From Flavobacterium sp. HTF (GTDB lineage: Bacteria > Bacteroidota > Bacteroidia > Flavobacteriales > Flavobacteriaceae): a stretch of 64,000 bases of DNA. Positions 8,791 to 17,362 of the stretch are shown here, one piece after another. A model generated the notes under the pieces. The model was not told the DNA's origin. It searched no databases and was given only the letters and a program-made list of their open reading frames with translations. Location of the stretch: assembly GCF_003105115.1 (NCBI RefSeq), contig NZ_QETH01000018.1, forward strand, positions 1-64,000, in the 5' to 3' direction. How positions within the stretch are numbered: the stretch's first letter is position 1; each line of letters opens with the position of its first letter. The translations under genes and the position numbers were made by a program.

Positions 8791-8880
8791 TTGTTTCAGG
8801 TTTCAGGTTTCAAGTTTCAGGTTGATCGGAATTAGAATTAAAACCTTTGTCGCTTTGCCTCTCTAAACCTTTGAACCTCC
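8791..8880. repeat. degenerate short-period intergenic repeat (TTTCAGG-type then CTTTG-type)
   Basis: The convergent gap begins with four imperfect copies of a 7-nt unit (TTTCAGG / TTTCAAG). It continues with CTTTG-type units (CCTTTGTC, GCTTTGCC, CCTTTGAACC). The same two unit families recur at 25098-25170, 22166-22240 and 59748-59932. No gene is visible in it. Confidence 0.75.
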
Positions 8881-8883
8881 TTT

Positions 8884-10008
8884 TTAAACACTTTTCAAAC
8901 TCTCAATCAGCCAGTCGATATCTTCTTTTGTGTTGTAATGACTAAATGAAATTCGCAGATTGGGTAGTTTTAAATCTTCTTCTGAAAGCATTTCTTTTAA
9001 AACATGCGAAGGCTTAATGCTTCCGGACTGACAGGCACTTCCTCTGGAAACTGCAATCCCTTTCATATCCAGGCTAAACAAAAGCATCGAAGTTTTATCT
9101 GAAGAAAAAGGCAGAATTATATTTATGATATTATAAAAATCTTCTTTTTTTCCGTTTATCCTGAATCCCGGAAAATGAATTTCCAACTGATCAATCAAAT
9201 ACATTTTCAGGTTAGAAATATATTCTCTTTCGTGATCTAAATTGAGATACGACAAGGTTAAAGCTTTTGCCATTCCTGCAATTTGATGTACAGCTTCGGT
9301 TCCGGCGCGGAGTCCTTTTTCCTGCTCACCGCCAAAAATTGAAGGCTGCAGTCCTGAATTTTTTCGAACAAAGGCAAACCCGATTCCTTTGGGTCCGTGA
9401 AATTTGTGTGCACTTGCTACAATAAAATCAACCTGGGTTTTCTGAAGATCAATTTCTGTTTTACCGACAGACTGAACAGTATCAGAATGAAACAAAGTAT
9501 TATATTGCCTGCAAATAACACTTACGCGGTCAAGATCTAAAATAGTTCCTGTTTCGTTATTTACATGCATGAGACTTACGATAGTCTTTTTTTCGTCAGA
9601 CAACAAATTTGATAAATGAGTTAAGTCTATACTTCCATCAGCATTGATGTTTACATAATCTACGTCGATATCATACTGGGACTGCAAAGCCAAAACGGTA
9701 TACAAAACGGCATGATGCTCAACTTTGGTTGTAATTATACGTTTGACCCCTAAATCTTTTACTGCAGAACGAAGAATCCAATTGTCTGCTTCAGTTCCTC
9801 CGGAAGTAAAAATAATTTCCTGAGCAAAACAATTCAGATGTTTGGCAATACTCTTTCTGGAAAGCTCCAAAATAGTCTTACCATTTCGTCCGAAACTATG
9901 GGTTGAAGAAGGATTTCCAAAATCATCGGCCATGACTTTTGTAATTTCCTGAATAACTTCAGGACGCATGGCAGTTGTAGAAGCGTTATCGAGATATACT
10001 TTTTTCAT
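8884..10008 (-). CDS. cysteine desulfurase, NifS/IscS-like
   Basis: This PLP enzyme removes sulfur from cysteine as a persulfide for Fe-S cluster or thio-tRNA synthesis. With the start at 10008 (MKKVYLDNASTT, the canonical N-terminus) it has 374 residues. The upstream extension to 10053 is out of line with the family and lies over a promoter-like region. The Schiff-base Lys is in SAHKFHGPKG (about residue 202) and the catalytic Cys is in RGSACQSGS (about 326), the longer-loop IscS/NifS arrangement. No iscU or sufE homologue is adjacent, so it is either the general housekeeping enzyme or one serving tRNA thiolation. Confidence 0.9.
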   Translation of the reverse strand: MKKVYLDNASTTAMRPEVIQEITKVMADDFGNPSSTHSFGRNGKTILELSRKSIAKHLNCFAQEIIFTSGGTEADNWILRSAVKDLGVKRIITTKVEHHAVLYTVLALQSQYDIDVDYVNINADGSIDLTHLSNLLSDEKKTIVSLMHVNNETGTILDLDRVSVICRQYNTLFHSDTVQSVGKTEIDLQKTQVDFIVASAHKFHGPKGIGFAFVRKNSGLQPSIFGGEQEKGLRAGTEAVHQIAGMAKALTLSYLNLDHEREYISNLKMYLIDQLEIHFPGFRINGKKEDFYNIINIILPFSSDKTSMLLFSLDMKGIAVSRGSACQSGSIKPSHVLKEMLSEEDLKLPNLRISFSHYNTKEDIDWLIESLKSV

Positions 10009-10069
10009 TGTGGCAAAGTTAAGCAATATCAATTGTGAATTCTTAAATATCAATTGCCAAATTTTTCAC

Positions 10070-10077
10070 TATTTTTG
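10070..10077 (+). promoter_or_regulatory. candidate -7 element for the lipoprotein at 10092
   Basis: TATTTTTG matches TAnnTTTG and ends 14 nt before the ATG at 10092, which would give a very short leader. A TTG occurs upstream but at non-standard spacing. Confidence 0.4.
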
Positions 10078-10091
10078 ACGCAAATAAAATT

Positions 10092-11081
10092 ATGATGAGA
10101 AAATTTGCAAGCCTTCTATTATTCGCCTTTTTATTAAATGGTTGTGATGATGGCGATATAACAGTAGATAGTATAGATTTTGCTAGTGTAACAGCAACAA
10201 GTTGTGATCCTGAAACCGATCAATTGATTTATAAATTAAAAAGCCAGGAAGCATTGTTATTACAAATGCCTGAAAGTAGTCTTCTAAACGAACCTACAGC
10301 TAATGGTGACACTCTAAAATATAGTATCAACAATAGTACTTTCAGACTTTTTTACAGAAGTTATGACGGAGCCGTATCAAAGTCAAACATTTGCGATCTT
10401 ATCCCTCCAACCACTCCTAAAATTATTAATGAGTGGTTTGCAAAATCCGGAACTATTAAAATTAGTACTACTGCGCAAACGACATTAAACGAAACGACGG
10501 GAGCTACTACTATCACCGGGTACACACATAATATCGTTATAACCAATCTTACCTATTCTGTAGAAAGTCTTGATGTAACACAACCGGTAGTAGTTTTTGG
10601 TGATTTTAAAACAACTATCAATAGTGAAGACAAACTGGATTTAACGTTTACTAATAACGTTGGTCAATGTACTGATAAAAAACAGATTTATGCTTTTAAT
10701 CCAAGTTCAGCAATGACAATTGAAAACTTAGATCCTGCATTAATTACAAATGAAGTGACTCCTGCCAATCAGCCAAGAACCTCACTGTTAAGTGCTACTA
10801 CAAATAAGCTTTTATACAGGGTGTATACAGGAGGAGTTCTTAATACTAATTATTTTTGCCAGGCAACCGCACCGGCTACTCCGGTGTTAAAAGAAACATG
10901 GGCTGCAGTAAACGGAGTTGCTAACGAAAGTGGTATCATAGAAGTTACAACTACTACGGATGCACCAGGTACATTAAAACATACAATCAGGCTTAGAAAC
11001 ACTTCACTTGCAAAAGGAAATAATAAATTTAACTTAGGAACAAGTTACCTCTTGGGAGAATTGTATACTACAACAAATTAA
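10092..11081 (+). CDS. putative lipoprotein with two internal homologous halves
   Basis: I do not recognise a named family. The N-terminus is a lipoprotein signal ending in LLNGC (Cys at about residue 18) followed by DDGD, so the protein should be lipidated and anchored in the cell envelope. The mature part seems to be two copies of one domain of about 120-130 residues. Each has a hydrophobic opening strand, a Y/F-R-x-Y-x-G segment, a conserved Cys (SNICDLIPPTTP versus NYFCQATAPATP), then a W and Thr-rich beta strands. ATGs at 10092 and 10095 are both usable. It ends at a strong terminator. Many flavobacteria carry such secreted beta-rich lipoproteins of unknown role. Confidence 0.8.
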   Translation: MMRKFASLLLFAFLLNGCDDGDITVDSIDFASVTATSCDPETDQLIYKLKSQEALLLQMPESSLLNEPTANGDTLKYSINNSTFRLFYRSYDGAVSKSNICDLIPPTTPKIINEWFAKSGTIKISTTAQTTLNETTGATTITGYTHNIVITNLTYSVESLDVTQPVVVFGDFKTTINSEDKLDLTFTNNVGQCTDKKQIYAFNPSSAMTIENLDPALITNEVTPANQPRTSLLSATTNKLLYRVYTGGVLNTNYFCQATAPATPVLKETWAAVNGVANESGIIEVTTTTDAPGTLKHTIRLRNTSLAKGNNKFNLGTSYLLGELYTTTN

Positions 11082-11115
11082 TTATTCAGGCTTTTAAGAA
11101 AGCTTTTATTCTTAC

Positions 11116-11180
11116 AAAAAATGTCCGTTTTTCATCACCTGATTTCATCATGAAATTAGGCTGAAAAACGGACATTTTTT
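11116..11180. terminator. bidirectional hairpin terminator between convergent genes
   Basis: A long inverted repeat has arms at 11116-11134 and 11162-11180 (AAAAAATGTCCGTTTTTCA pairing with its complement). An inner short palindrome (ATTTCA/TGAAAT) lies in the loop. A- and T-rich flanks make it work in both directions, for the lipoprotein on the plus strand and the Smr gene on the minus strand. Confidence 0.85.
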
Positions 11181-11219
11181 ATAGTCGCATCTGAATTTAC
11201 AAATGCATAGTAAATCTTC

Positions 11220-11771
11220 TTATTTATTGTTTTGTTTGAAATAAACCTCTGTTGCTCCCAAACCATATTTCTGATAATTGGCATCCCGGAAATCTATTCC
11301 GTCATAACGGCCTAATAAAAAATCAAGTTCTGCTTTAAGGATTCCTTCACCAACGCCGTGAATAAATACGATTTTCGGAATACGATTTCGAATGGCAAAT
11401 TCGATATGTCTTTTTGCTGTATCCGTCTGCAAAGTCAGAATATCATAATTTGACATTCCGCGTTTGTTAGGAACCAGTTTTTCGATATGCAAATCAAATT
11501 CCGGAACCGGAATTTCACGTTTATCCTTCCGTTCCTTTACAAAACTTCTGGGTTTTGGTTCTGTTTTCTCTTTTGTAATTTCTTCTAAATCAATTCTTTT
11601 AATGGAATTCATTAAATTACTGGAATCATGTATCTTAACTAACTCGTTGACACGAAATGTCATCATGAATCCATCCTCTGTTTCTATTAAAACTTCGTTG
11701 TTTTTTACTGATACCACTATCCCATTTATAGCTTCATCCAAAACGGAAACCTTATCTCCTTTAGTCAACAT
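11220..11771 (-). CDS. Smr-domain protein with N-terminal DUF2027-like domain
   Basis: The C-terminal 95 residues are a small MutS-related (Smr) domain, with FDLHIEKL at its start and the IHGVGEGILK motif of the nuclease-like fold. The N-terminal part (MLTKGDKVSVLDEAING) is a small beta domain seen with Smr in Bacteroidota. I place the start at 11771 (183 residues), which overlaps the end of the upstream small membrane-protein gene by 11 nt. A start at 11813 would add a lysine-rich tail read from the upstream coding sequence. Smr domains are nucleic-acid endonucleases in other systems; the target here is unknown. The two genes probably form one operon. Confidence 0.85.
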   Translation of the reverse strand: MLTKGDKVSVLDEAINGIVVSVKNNEVLIETEDGFMMTFRVNELVKIHDSSNLMNSIKRIDLEEITKEKTEPKPRSFVKERKDKREIPVPEFDLHIEKLVPNKRGMSNYDILTLQTDTAKRHIEFAIRNRIPKIVFIHGVGEGILKAELDFLLGRYDGIDFRDANYQKYGLGATEVYFKQNNK

Positions 11772-11946
11772 CCTGTTCGTCTTTTTCTTTGTTTTTACTT
11801 GGTGTTTTTGCACTTAGCTGCATCATTCCATACATGAAAACAACAATTGCAATCACCATTATATAGATATTTTTTTCTTCTGAAACCTGCTCATATAACG
11901 CAACCGAAATTGCAAGTATCATTATTAAAATTTTAAAAGCTTTCAT
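11761..11946 (-). CDS. small two-helix membrane protein
   Basis: This 61-residue protein has two predicted membrane helices (about 4-18 and 27-46) and a highly charged lysine/glutamate tail. I do not recognise a family. Its last codons overlap the start of the Smr gene by 11 nt, so the two are probably co-transcribed and translationally coupled. A TACTTTTG box just upstream supports a real gene start. The function is unknown. Confidence 0.7.
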   Translation of the reverse strand: MKAFKILIMILAISVALYEQVSEEKNIYIMVIAIVVFMYGMMQLSAKTPSKNKEKDEQDVD

Positions 11947-11967
11947 AATTTTTTAGGTCTAAGAATT

Positions 11968-11975
11968 CAAAAGTA
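11968..11975 (-). promoter_or_regulatory. candidate -7 element for the small membrane protein/Smr operon
   Basis: The minus strand reads TACTTTTG, an exact TAnnTTTG match, about 22 nt before the start codon at 11946. No convincing -33 element was seen. Confidence 0.4.
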
Positions 11976-12051
11976 AGAAACTTTAAATACTACTTCCCAT
12001 CTTCTGAAACTGATTCGTATATTTTTTGTAAAATTGTAAAAAATAAAACCC

Positions 12052-12336
12052 ATGAATTTAGAACGTTTTATGCTGCCTTGTTTGTTCAAAACACTATTCG
12101 GAATTGAGTGTTTAGGATGCGGTTTTCAGCGTTCTTTATTCTTACTTTTTCAAGGGCAGTTTTCTGATGCTTTTCAGATGTATCCGGCGCTCTATTCTAC
12201 TCTCTTTTTTTTAGGAATTTTTGCTTTGTACTTTTTAGACAAAACAAAAAACTATAAAAAATTACTTTGGATTTCCGGAACTGTAAATGCCATTTTTATG
12301 ATTGCCGGGTATTGGTACAAACACTTTTATATTTAG
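12052..12336 (+). CDS. DUF2752 family membrane protein
   Basis: This small protein of 94 residues has the DUF2752 pattern: CLFKTLFGIECLGCGFQRS near the N-terminus, with CxGCGxxR at about 21-27. Two or three membrane helices follow. The function of the family is unknown; the conserved cysteines suggest a metal or redox site near the membrane. It stands alone between divergent and convergent neighbours, with the stop 14 nt from the end of the DUF1003 gene on the other strand. Confidence 0.85.
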   Translation: MNLERFMLPCLFKTLFGIECLGCGFQRSLFLLFQGQFSDAFQMYPALYSTLFFLGIFALYFLDKTKNYKKLLWISGTVNAIFMIAGYWYKHFYI

Positions 12337-12350
12337 TTTTCTGAGCCAAT

Positions 12351-13085
12351 TTATTTTTTAACCTGGTTCAGGATATCATTCATCATTTCGATTTGTACTT
12401 TCTGAATTTCGATTAATTCTTGTTGCTGATGCATAATTAAGTGATCGATTTTATCATGGATCATTCTGATTTCCAATTCTGATTTTAAGTTAATCATATA
12501 ATCTTTTTTGGCACGATTGCGGTCTTTTTCTTCCTGACGATTCTGGCTCATCATAATTACAGGAGCCTGCAAAGCGGCAATACAGGACAGAATCAAATTC
12601 AGCAAAATAAATGGATAAGGATCAAAACCTTTATTGACCAAAATCCAGACATTTGAGCCAATCCAAACGATTATAAAAAGCAAAAAGGAGATTATAAAAG
12701 TCCAGCTTCCGCCAAAATCGGCCACTTTATCTGCAATTTTTTGACCAAAATTTCTGTTTTCATCTTCATCTTCTGCAATAGTTACTATGGATTTATCTTC
12801 TTTTAAAGACTCAATAACACTTTTTTCAAGGTCAGACAGTGCTCCTATTTCTGTAGATAAATAAGTAGCAATATATTTTTGGCGGTACTTATTTAGCTCT
12901 TCAATCGCAATAAAATCGGTATCACAAAAATCGGGATGATCTTCTGTAATAAGTCCTAAAATCGGATTATGAATGGATTTTCCTGAAATTTTTTGATTTG
13001 CAGGAAAAGACAGGTTAGAAATAGCGCTTTTAAAAGTCGGGTTATTTTTCATTTTTGAATAAATTTTACCGGCTAATTTAAGCAT
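12351..13085 (-). CDS. DUF1003 domain membrane protein
   Basis: This protein of 244 residues has a soluble N-terminal part of about 120 residues. The DUF1003 core follows, with a GGSWTFI segment and two transmembrane helices at about 128-150 and 157-180, then NRQEEKDR and a charged coiled-coil-like C-terminus. DUF1003 proteins are widespread inner-membrane proteins of unproven function. The soluble N-terminal section is longer than in the shortest family members. No operon partner is evident: 159 nt separate its start from the divergent cysE. Confidence 0.88.
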   Translation of the reverse strand: MLKLAGKIYSKMKNNPTFKSAISNLSFPANQKISGKSIHNPILGLITEDHPDFCDTDFIAIEELNKYRQKYIATYLSTEIGALSDLEKSVIESLKEDKSIVTIAEDEDENRNFGQKIADKVADFGGSWTFIISFLLFIIVWIGSNVWILVNKGFDPYPFILLNLILSCIAALQAPVIMMSQNRQEEKDRNRAKKDYMINLKSELEIRMIHDKIDHLIMHQQQELIEIQKVQIEMMNDILNQVKK

Positions 13086-13244
13086 TTAAGTTCTTATGAA
13101 TCATACAAATCATCTCCTTTTAAAATACTTTCAATTATCACAAATACGATTCACAAAACAAAATTTCTTTGTCTAAATCATGCCTTTATTTACAAAAAAC
13201 GCCTTACTTTTAACGCTTCAAAAACATTTATTCAATTTTTAATT

Positions 13245-14036
13245 GTGTCAAAAGATCTTATCATACAAAACATAAAAGCTTTAAAAAGCCATTCAAATAT
13301 AAATTACGGGATCAAAACTAAAACTGAAGATTTTACCGAAAAGCTTTTTTATACCCTTTTTGATTCAAACGCACCCTTAGATCAAAGTATAGACGAACTT
13401 GAAATCCGGTTTAAGGAAATTGCCGTTATGGCCTGTAAAAAACCGGAAAACTTATGTGAATCTTTCTGGGACCGTTTTCTGGAAAAACTTCCAGGGGTCT
13501 TAGAAAAACTCAATCAGGACGCCGAATATATCTTAGAAAATGACCCCGCTTCTAACAGCATTGATGAAGTTTATTTAGGCTATCCCGGCTTTTATGCTAT
13601 TGCGATTTACAGATTAAGCCACGAATTATATCTTTTGGACTTATTGCTATTTTCACGATTAATGAGCGAATATGCACACCGGATTACAGGAACAGATATT
13701 CACGCCGGAGCCAATATCGCTTCGCCGTTTTTTATCGATCACGCCACCGGAATTGTTATTGGTGAAACTACAGTAATCGAGAAAAACGTAAAAATTTATC
13801 AGGGAGTTACCCTGGGTGCCCTGAGCGTTAGCAAAGACATGAAAAATGCAAAACGACATCCTACAGTAGAAAAAAATGTCTGCATTTATGCAAATGCTAC
13901 CATTTTGGGAGGAGAAACCATAATTGGTAAAAATAGTGTTGTGGGAGGTAATGCCTGGATTACCAAATCGATTCCCGCAGATTCTATCGTACTGAATACT
14001 ACAACTACAGAAGTTAAAATAAAAGAAAAAAAATAA
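13245..14036 (+). CDS. cysE: serine O-acetyltransferase
   Basis: This makes O-acetylserine from serine and acetyl-CoA, the first step of cysteine synthesis, in the cytoplasm. An N-terminal helical domain (1-130) is followed by a left-handed beta helix with DIHAGANI at 151-158, the DHATGIVIGE catalytic region at 165-174 and GGNAWITKSIP near 234-244. The length of 263 matches the EpsC-like subgroup. The start is a GTG, as no in-frame ATG lies upstream nearby. It is followed after 1 nt by the O-acetylserine sulfhydrylase gene, a clear two-gene cysteine operon. Feedback inhibition by cysteine is expected from the family. Confidence 0.92.
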   Translation: MSKDLIIQNIKALKSHSNINYGIKTKTEDFTEKLFYTLFDSNAPLDQSIDELEIRFKEIAVMACKKPENLCESFWDRFLEKLPGVLEKLNQDAEYILENDPASNSIDEVYLGYPGFYAIAIYRLSHELYLLDLLLFSRLMSEYAHRITGTDIHAGANIASPFFIDHATGIVIGETTVIEKNVKIYQGVTLGALSVSKDMKNAKRHPTVEKNVCIYANATILGGETIIGKNSVVGGNAWITKSIPADSIVLNTTTTEVKIKEKK

Positions 14037-14037
14037 T

Positions 14038-14925
14038 ATGGGCCCACAGAAACTGCTTAACCTAATTGGAAATACGCCATTGATGGAAACAGTCAATCTG
14101 GTTAAAAATAAAAACGTAAAACTTTTATTAAAACTAGAAGGAAATAATCCCGGCGGAAGTGTAAAGGACAGAGCTGCCTATAATATGATTGCGGCAGCTT
14201 TAGAAAGAGGAGACATCAAAAAAGGGGATAAATTAATTGAGGCAACAAGCGGAAATACCGGAATTGCACTGGCAATGATTGCCCAGTTATTTCAGATAGA
14301 AATAGAACTGGTTTTACCGGAAGATTCAACCAAAGAAAGAACTCAGACTATGCGTGCCTATGGTGCGACAGTAATTCTGACACCTGCAAGCGAAGGAATT
14401 ATCGGTTCCCGTGATTATGCCGACAAAAAAGTGGCGCAGGGAGGGTATCTGATGCTGAATCAGTTTGCAAATGATGATAACTGGAAAGCACATTATAAAA
14501 CTACCGGCCCCGAAATCTGGAACGATACCGAAGGCACGGTAACTCATTTTGTTTCTGCCATGGGAACAACAGGAACTATTATCGGAACTTCGACTTACTT
14601 AAAAGAAAAGAACAAAAATATTCAAATTATTGGCGCACAGCCAAGTGACGGATCACAGATTCCGGGAATCAGAAAGTGGCCACAGGAATATTTACCAAAA
14701 ATATTTGACGCCTCAAAAGTAGATACAGTGGTTGATGTCAGTGAAGAAGAAGCTCGTGAAATGACCAAACGTCTGGCTCTTGAAGAAGGCATTTTTGCCG
14801 GAATGAGCAGCGGTGGTTCTGTAGCTGTAGCGCTAAAAATTGCAGAAAAATTAGAATCGGGTGTTATCGTAGCGGTTATCTGTGATCGTGGCGACCGTTA
14901 TCTTTCTTCTGATTTATTTGACTAA
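14038..14925 (+). CDS. cysM: O-acetylserine sulfhydrylase, CysM-type cysteine synthase
   Basis: This PLP-dependent enzyme joins O-acetylserine and sulfide (or thiosulfate) to make cysteine. PLP Lys43 lies in NNPGGSVKDR, and the substrate loop TSGNTG is at 70-75. SSGGS near the C-terminus binds phosphate. At 295 residues, with a short C-terminus ending CDRGDRYLSSDLF, it fits the CysM branch more than CysK. It starts 1 nt after the cysE stop, so expression is coupled. A separate CysK may exist elsewhere. Confidence 0.9.
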   Translation: MGPQKLLNLIGNTPLMETVNLVKNKNVKLLLKLEGNNPGGSVKDRAAYNMIAAALERGDIKKGDKLIEATSGNTGIALAMIAQLFQIEIELVLPEDSTKERTQTMRAYGATVILTPASEGIIGSRDYADKKVAQGGYLMLNQFANDDNWKAHYKTTGPEIWNDTEGTVTHFVSAMGTTGTIIGTSTYLKEKNKNIQIIGAQPSDGSQIPGIRKWPQEYLPKIFDASKVDTVVDVSEEEAREMTKRLALEEGIFAGMSSGGSVAVALKIAEKLESGVIVAVICDRGDRYLSSDLFD

Positions 14926-14929
14926 AAAA

Positions 14930-15080
14930 AGATTCTAAGGTTCTGAGTTGCTAAGATTCTAAGTTTTTTATATTATAAATAAAATCTCGGAGCTAAAAAA
15001 CTGAGACTGTCAAGATCTTAGTATCACAGCAACTTAAAAAAGACTTAGCACCTCAGAACCTTAGCAACTTAGCACCTTAA
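14930..15080. repeat. CTAAG/CTGAG-type degenerate repeat in inverted arms
   Basis: The 161-nt gap consists almost wholly of 7-9-nt units such as AAGGTTCTGAG, TTGCTAAG and ATTCTAAG (14931-14963). Their complements follow (CTTAGCACC, CTCAGAACC, TTAGCAACTTAG at 15041-15078). The arms can fold into one long imperfect stem. The same family appears at 17288-17340 and 21735-21917. No promoter for the following reductase is obvious. Confidence 0.75.
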
Positions 15081-15086
15081 AAAGAA

Positions 15087-16073
15087 ATGAACTACAGAAA
15101 ACTAGGAAAAACGAACTTTAATATCTCTGAAATCTCTCTCGGAACCTGGCAGGTTGGAGGAAAATGGGGATCGGGTTTTAATGATAAAACAGCAGATGAA
15201 CTTCTGAATACGGCAATAGACAACGGCGTAAATTTTATTGATACTGCTGATGTTTATGAAAATGGTTTAAGCGAAACTGCCGTTGGGCGTGTTGTACGTT
15301 CACGGTCTGAACGCATTTATGTTGCCACTAAATGCGGGCGGCATATTAACCCGCATGTTAATGAAGGATATCAGCCAAAAGTACTTCAGAAATATGTTGA
15401 AGACAGCCTGAAAAGAATGGGACTGGAAACTTTGGATCTGATTCAGCTGCACTGTCCTCCTACCGAAGTTTTTTACAGACCTGAAATATTTGAAATGTTT
15501 GACAGGTTAAAAGATCAGGGCAAGATTTTAAATCTGGGAGTTAGCGTAGAAAAAGTGGAAGAAGCCTTAAAAGCAATTGAATTTCCGAATGTCACTACTG
15601 TTCAGATTATTTTCAATTTATTCCGTCAGCGTCCATCACAATTGTTTTTCTCTGAGGCCAGAAAAAAAGATATCGGCATAATTGCCAGAGTTCCTTTGGC
15701 AAGCGGGCTCTTAACTGGCTTATTTGATTCAAAAACTACTTTTGACACTCAGGATCATCGAAACTTTAATCGCAACGGAGATGCTTTTGATAAAGGTGAA
15801 ACTTTCTCAGGCATAGATTATGAATTGGGACTAAAAGCAGTTGCGGAATTAAAATCTTTATTTCCGGACGCTCAAAACCTGGCTCCATACGCCTTGCAAT
15901 GGATTTTGAGTTTTGAGGATGTTAGCTGTATTATTCCAGGAGCATCAAAAAACAGTCATGTTTTATCGAACTTATCGGTTTATGATTTACCAAAATTAAG
16001 TTCCGAAAAAATTAAAGCGATGAATGAAATCTACGAAAAGTATATTAAATCTTCTGTGCATCATCTTTGGTAA
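15087..16073 (+). CDS. aldo/keto reductase
   Basis: This is an NADPH-dependent TIM-barrel reductase. The AKR catalytic tetrad is visible: Asp52 and Tyr57 in DTADVYENG, Lys82 in ATKCGR, and a His in LIQLHCPP. The C-terminal cofactor region (IIPGASKNSHV) is typical of the YajO/Tas-like bacterial group. The length of 328 is normal. It stands alone, preceded by a repeat-filled gap and followed by a lipoprotein gene with its own leader. The natural substrate is unknown; such enzymes reduce a broad range of aldehydes. Confidence 0.9.
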   Translation: MNYRKLGKTNFNISEISLGTWQVGGKWGSGFNDKTADELLNTAIDNGVNFIDTADVYENGLSETAVGRVVRSRSERIYVATKCGRHINPHVNEGYQPKVLQKYVEDSLKRMGLETLDLIQLHCPPTEVFYRPEIFEMFDRLKDQGKILNLGVSVEKVEEALKAIEFPNVTTVQIIFNLFRQRPSQLFFSEARKKDIGIIARVPLASGLLTGLFDSKTTFDTQDHRNFNRNGDAFDKGETFSGIDYELGLKAVAELKSLFPDAQNLAPYALQWILSFEDVSCIIPGASKNSHVLSNLSVYDLPKLSSEKIKAMNEIYEKYIKSSVHHLW

Positions 16074-16189
16074 TTAAATTGTTATAGTTATTGGGCTTAA
16101 TTTTGTCTTATAATTTTATCTTGTGTCTTTTTGTAGGTTTTTATTTATGCAATTTATAATACTTTTAACAAAATTTTAAAAAAAGTATT

Positions 16190-17260
16190 ATGAAAAAAAT
16201 AAGTTTATTGGCAATTGCTGTCTGTCTGATATTAAACTCCTGTAGCAGTGATGATTTAGTGAAAAATAATGACAAAGAAATTAATACTGAACAAACTACA
16301 AAAAACAAAGAAAGTCAGGAATTAACAAATTTGTATAATGAGATTCTGGAACTTTCATTGGTAAATTCCCAAACATGCAATAATCCGAAAGATTGGGCTT
16401 TTACAGCAATCGGATCAAAAAGTTGTGGAGGACCAAAAAAATATATCCCCTATTCCCTAAAAACAAATACTGTTGACTTTCTTAATAAGGTAAAAAACTA
16501 TACAAATAAACAATCCGAATTTAACACAAAATGGGAAGTGGTATCTATTTGTGATGTGATTCGTGTACCAAAATTAGTTGATTGTGTTAATGGTAAAGCT
16601 ACGCTTGTTTACGAAGAAACTCAGAAAGAAGAGGAACAAAATTTAAAAAATTTATACAATGAAATTGTGACACTTTCACTGGTAAATTCACAAACATGCA
16701 GTAATCCGGAAAATTGGCATTTTACAGCGATTGGCGTAAAATCTTGTGGCGGACCGGAAAAATATATTCCTTATTCATTAACAATCGACAAAACTGTTTT
16801 CTTCGAAAAAATCGAAACCTATAACAATGCACAGAGAAATTTCAACACAAAATGGAGTATTAATTCTATATGTGATGTTGTGCCTGCTCCAATAGGAATT
16901 GACTGTGTAAATGGTAAAGCAACACTCCTGTATGAGACTGATTTTACTGAAGAAAAACAAAATTTAGAAAATTTGTATAATGAAATTATAACATTTTCAC
17001 AGGTAAACTCTAAAACTTGCAATAATCCGGAAGACTGGGCTTTTACTACAATTGGTATAAAACCTTGTGGTGGACCAGAAAAATATATTCCATATTCATT
17101 AGTAATCAATAAAGCTACCTTCCTTACTATGATTGACAGCTACAATGACCTGGAGAATAAATTCAATCAAAAATGGGGTATGAGTAGCACATGTGATACT
17201 CCTCCTGTACCAACGTCTATTGAATGTATGAACGGAAAAGCAATGCTAAGCTATAAATAG
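16190..17260 (+). CDS. lipoprotein made of three tandem cysteine-containing repeats
   Basis: A lipoprotein signal ends in LILNSC (Cys at about 18) followed by SSDD. The mature protein is three consecutive copies of a domain of about 100 residues, starting near 45, 150 and 255. Each has LYNEI, then V-N-S-x-TC, NPxxW, FTxIG, the CGGPxKYIPYS motif, an FNxKW segment, ICDV or TCDT, and a closing C-x-NGKA. Each repeat has four cysteines that could form two disulfides outside the cytoplasm. The copies are also very similar at the DNA level, which points to recent duplication. I do not recognise the family. Confidence 0.85.
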   Translation: MKKISLLAIAVCLILNSCSSDDLVKNNDKEINTEQTTKNKESQELTNLYNEILELSLVNSQTCNNPKDWAFTAIGSKSCGGPKKYIPYSLKTNTVDFLNKVKNYTNKQSEFNTKWEVVSICDVIRVPKLVDCVNGKATLVYEETQKEEEQNLKNLYNEIVTLSLVNSQTCSNPENWHFTAIGVKSCGGPEKYIPYSLTIDKTVFFEKIETYNNAQRNFNTKWSINSICDVVPAPIGIDCVNGKATLLYETDFTEEKQNLENLYNEIITFSQVNSKTCNNPEDWAFTTIGIKPCGGPEKYIPYSLVINKATFLTMIDSYNDLENKFNQKWGMSSTCDTPPVPTSIECMNGKAMLSYK

Positions 17261-17287
17261 CATAATTTTTTTTTGAGCTCTGTATTT

Positions 17288-17340
17288 CTAAGTTGCATTA
17301 AATATTTTAAGATTTTAATCTTAGTATCTTTGCAACTTAG
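17288..17340. repeat. inverted CTAAG-type repeat upstream of the membrane protein at 17363
   Basis: CTAAGTTGCA at 17288-17297 is matched by TGCAACTTAG at 17331-17340. An inner stem TAAGATT/AATCTTA lies at 17308-17323. This is the same unit family as at 14930 and 21735. It fills the gap between two plus-strand genes and could act as an attenuator or terminator, though it lacks a clear T tract. Confidence 0.65.
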
Positions 17341-17362
17341 AAACTCAGTCCCTTCCCATAAA

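Noticed and set aside
10009..10053. N-terminal extension of the cysteine desulfurase
   Set aside because: The family's conserved start (MKKVYLDNA) is at 10008; the extra 15 codons overlap the region where a promoter would be expected.
17273..17362. N-terminal extension of the membrane protein before ATG 17363
   Set aside because: It runs through the inverted CTAAG-type repeat, starts on a non-ATG codon and does not resemble coding sequence.
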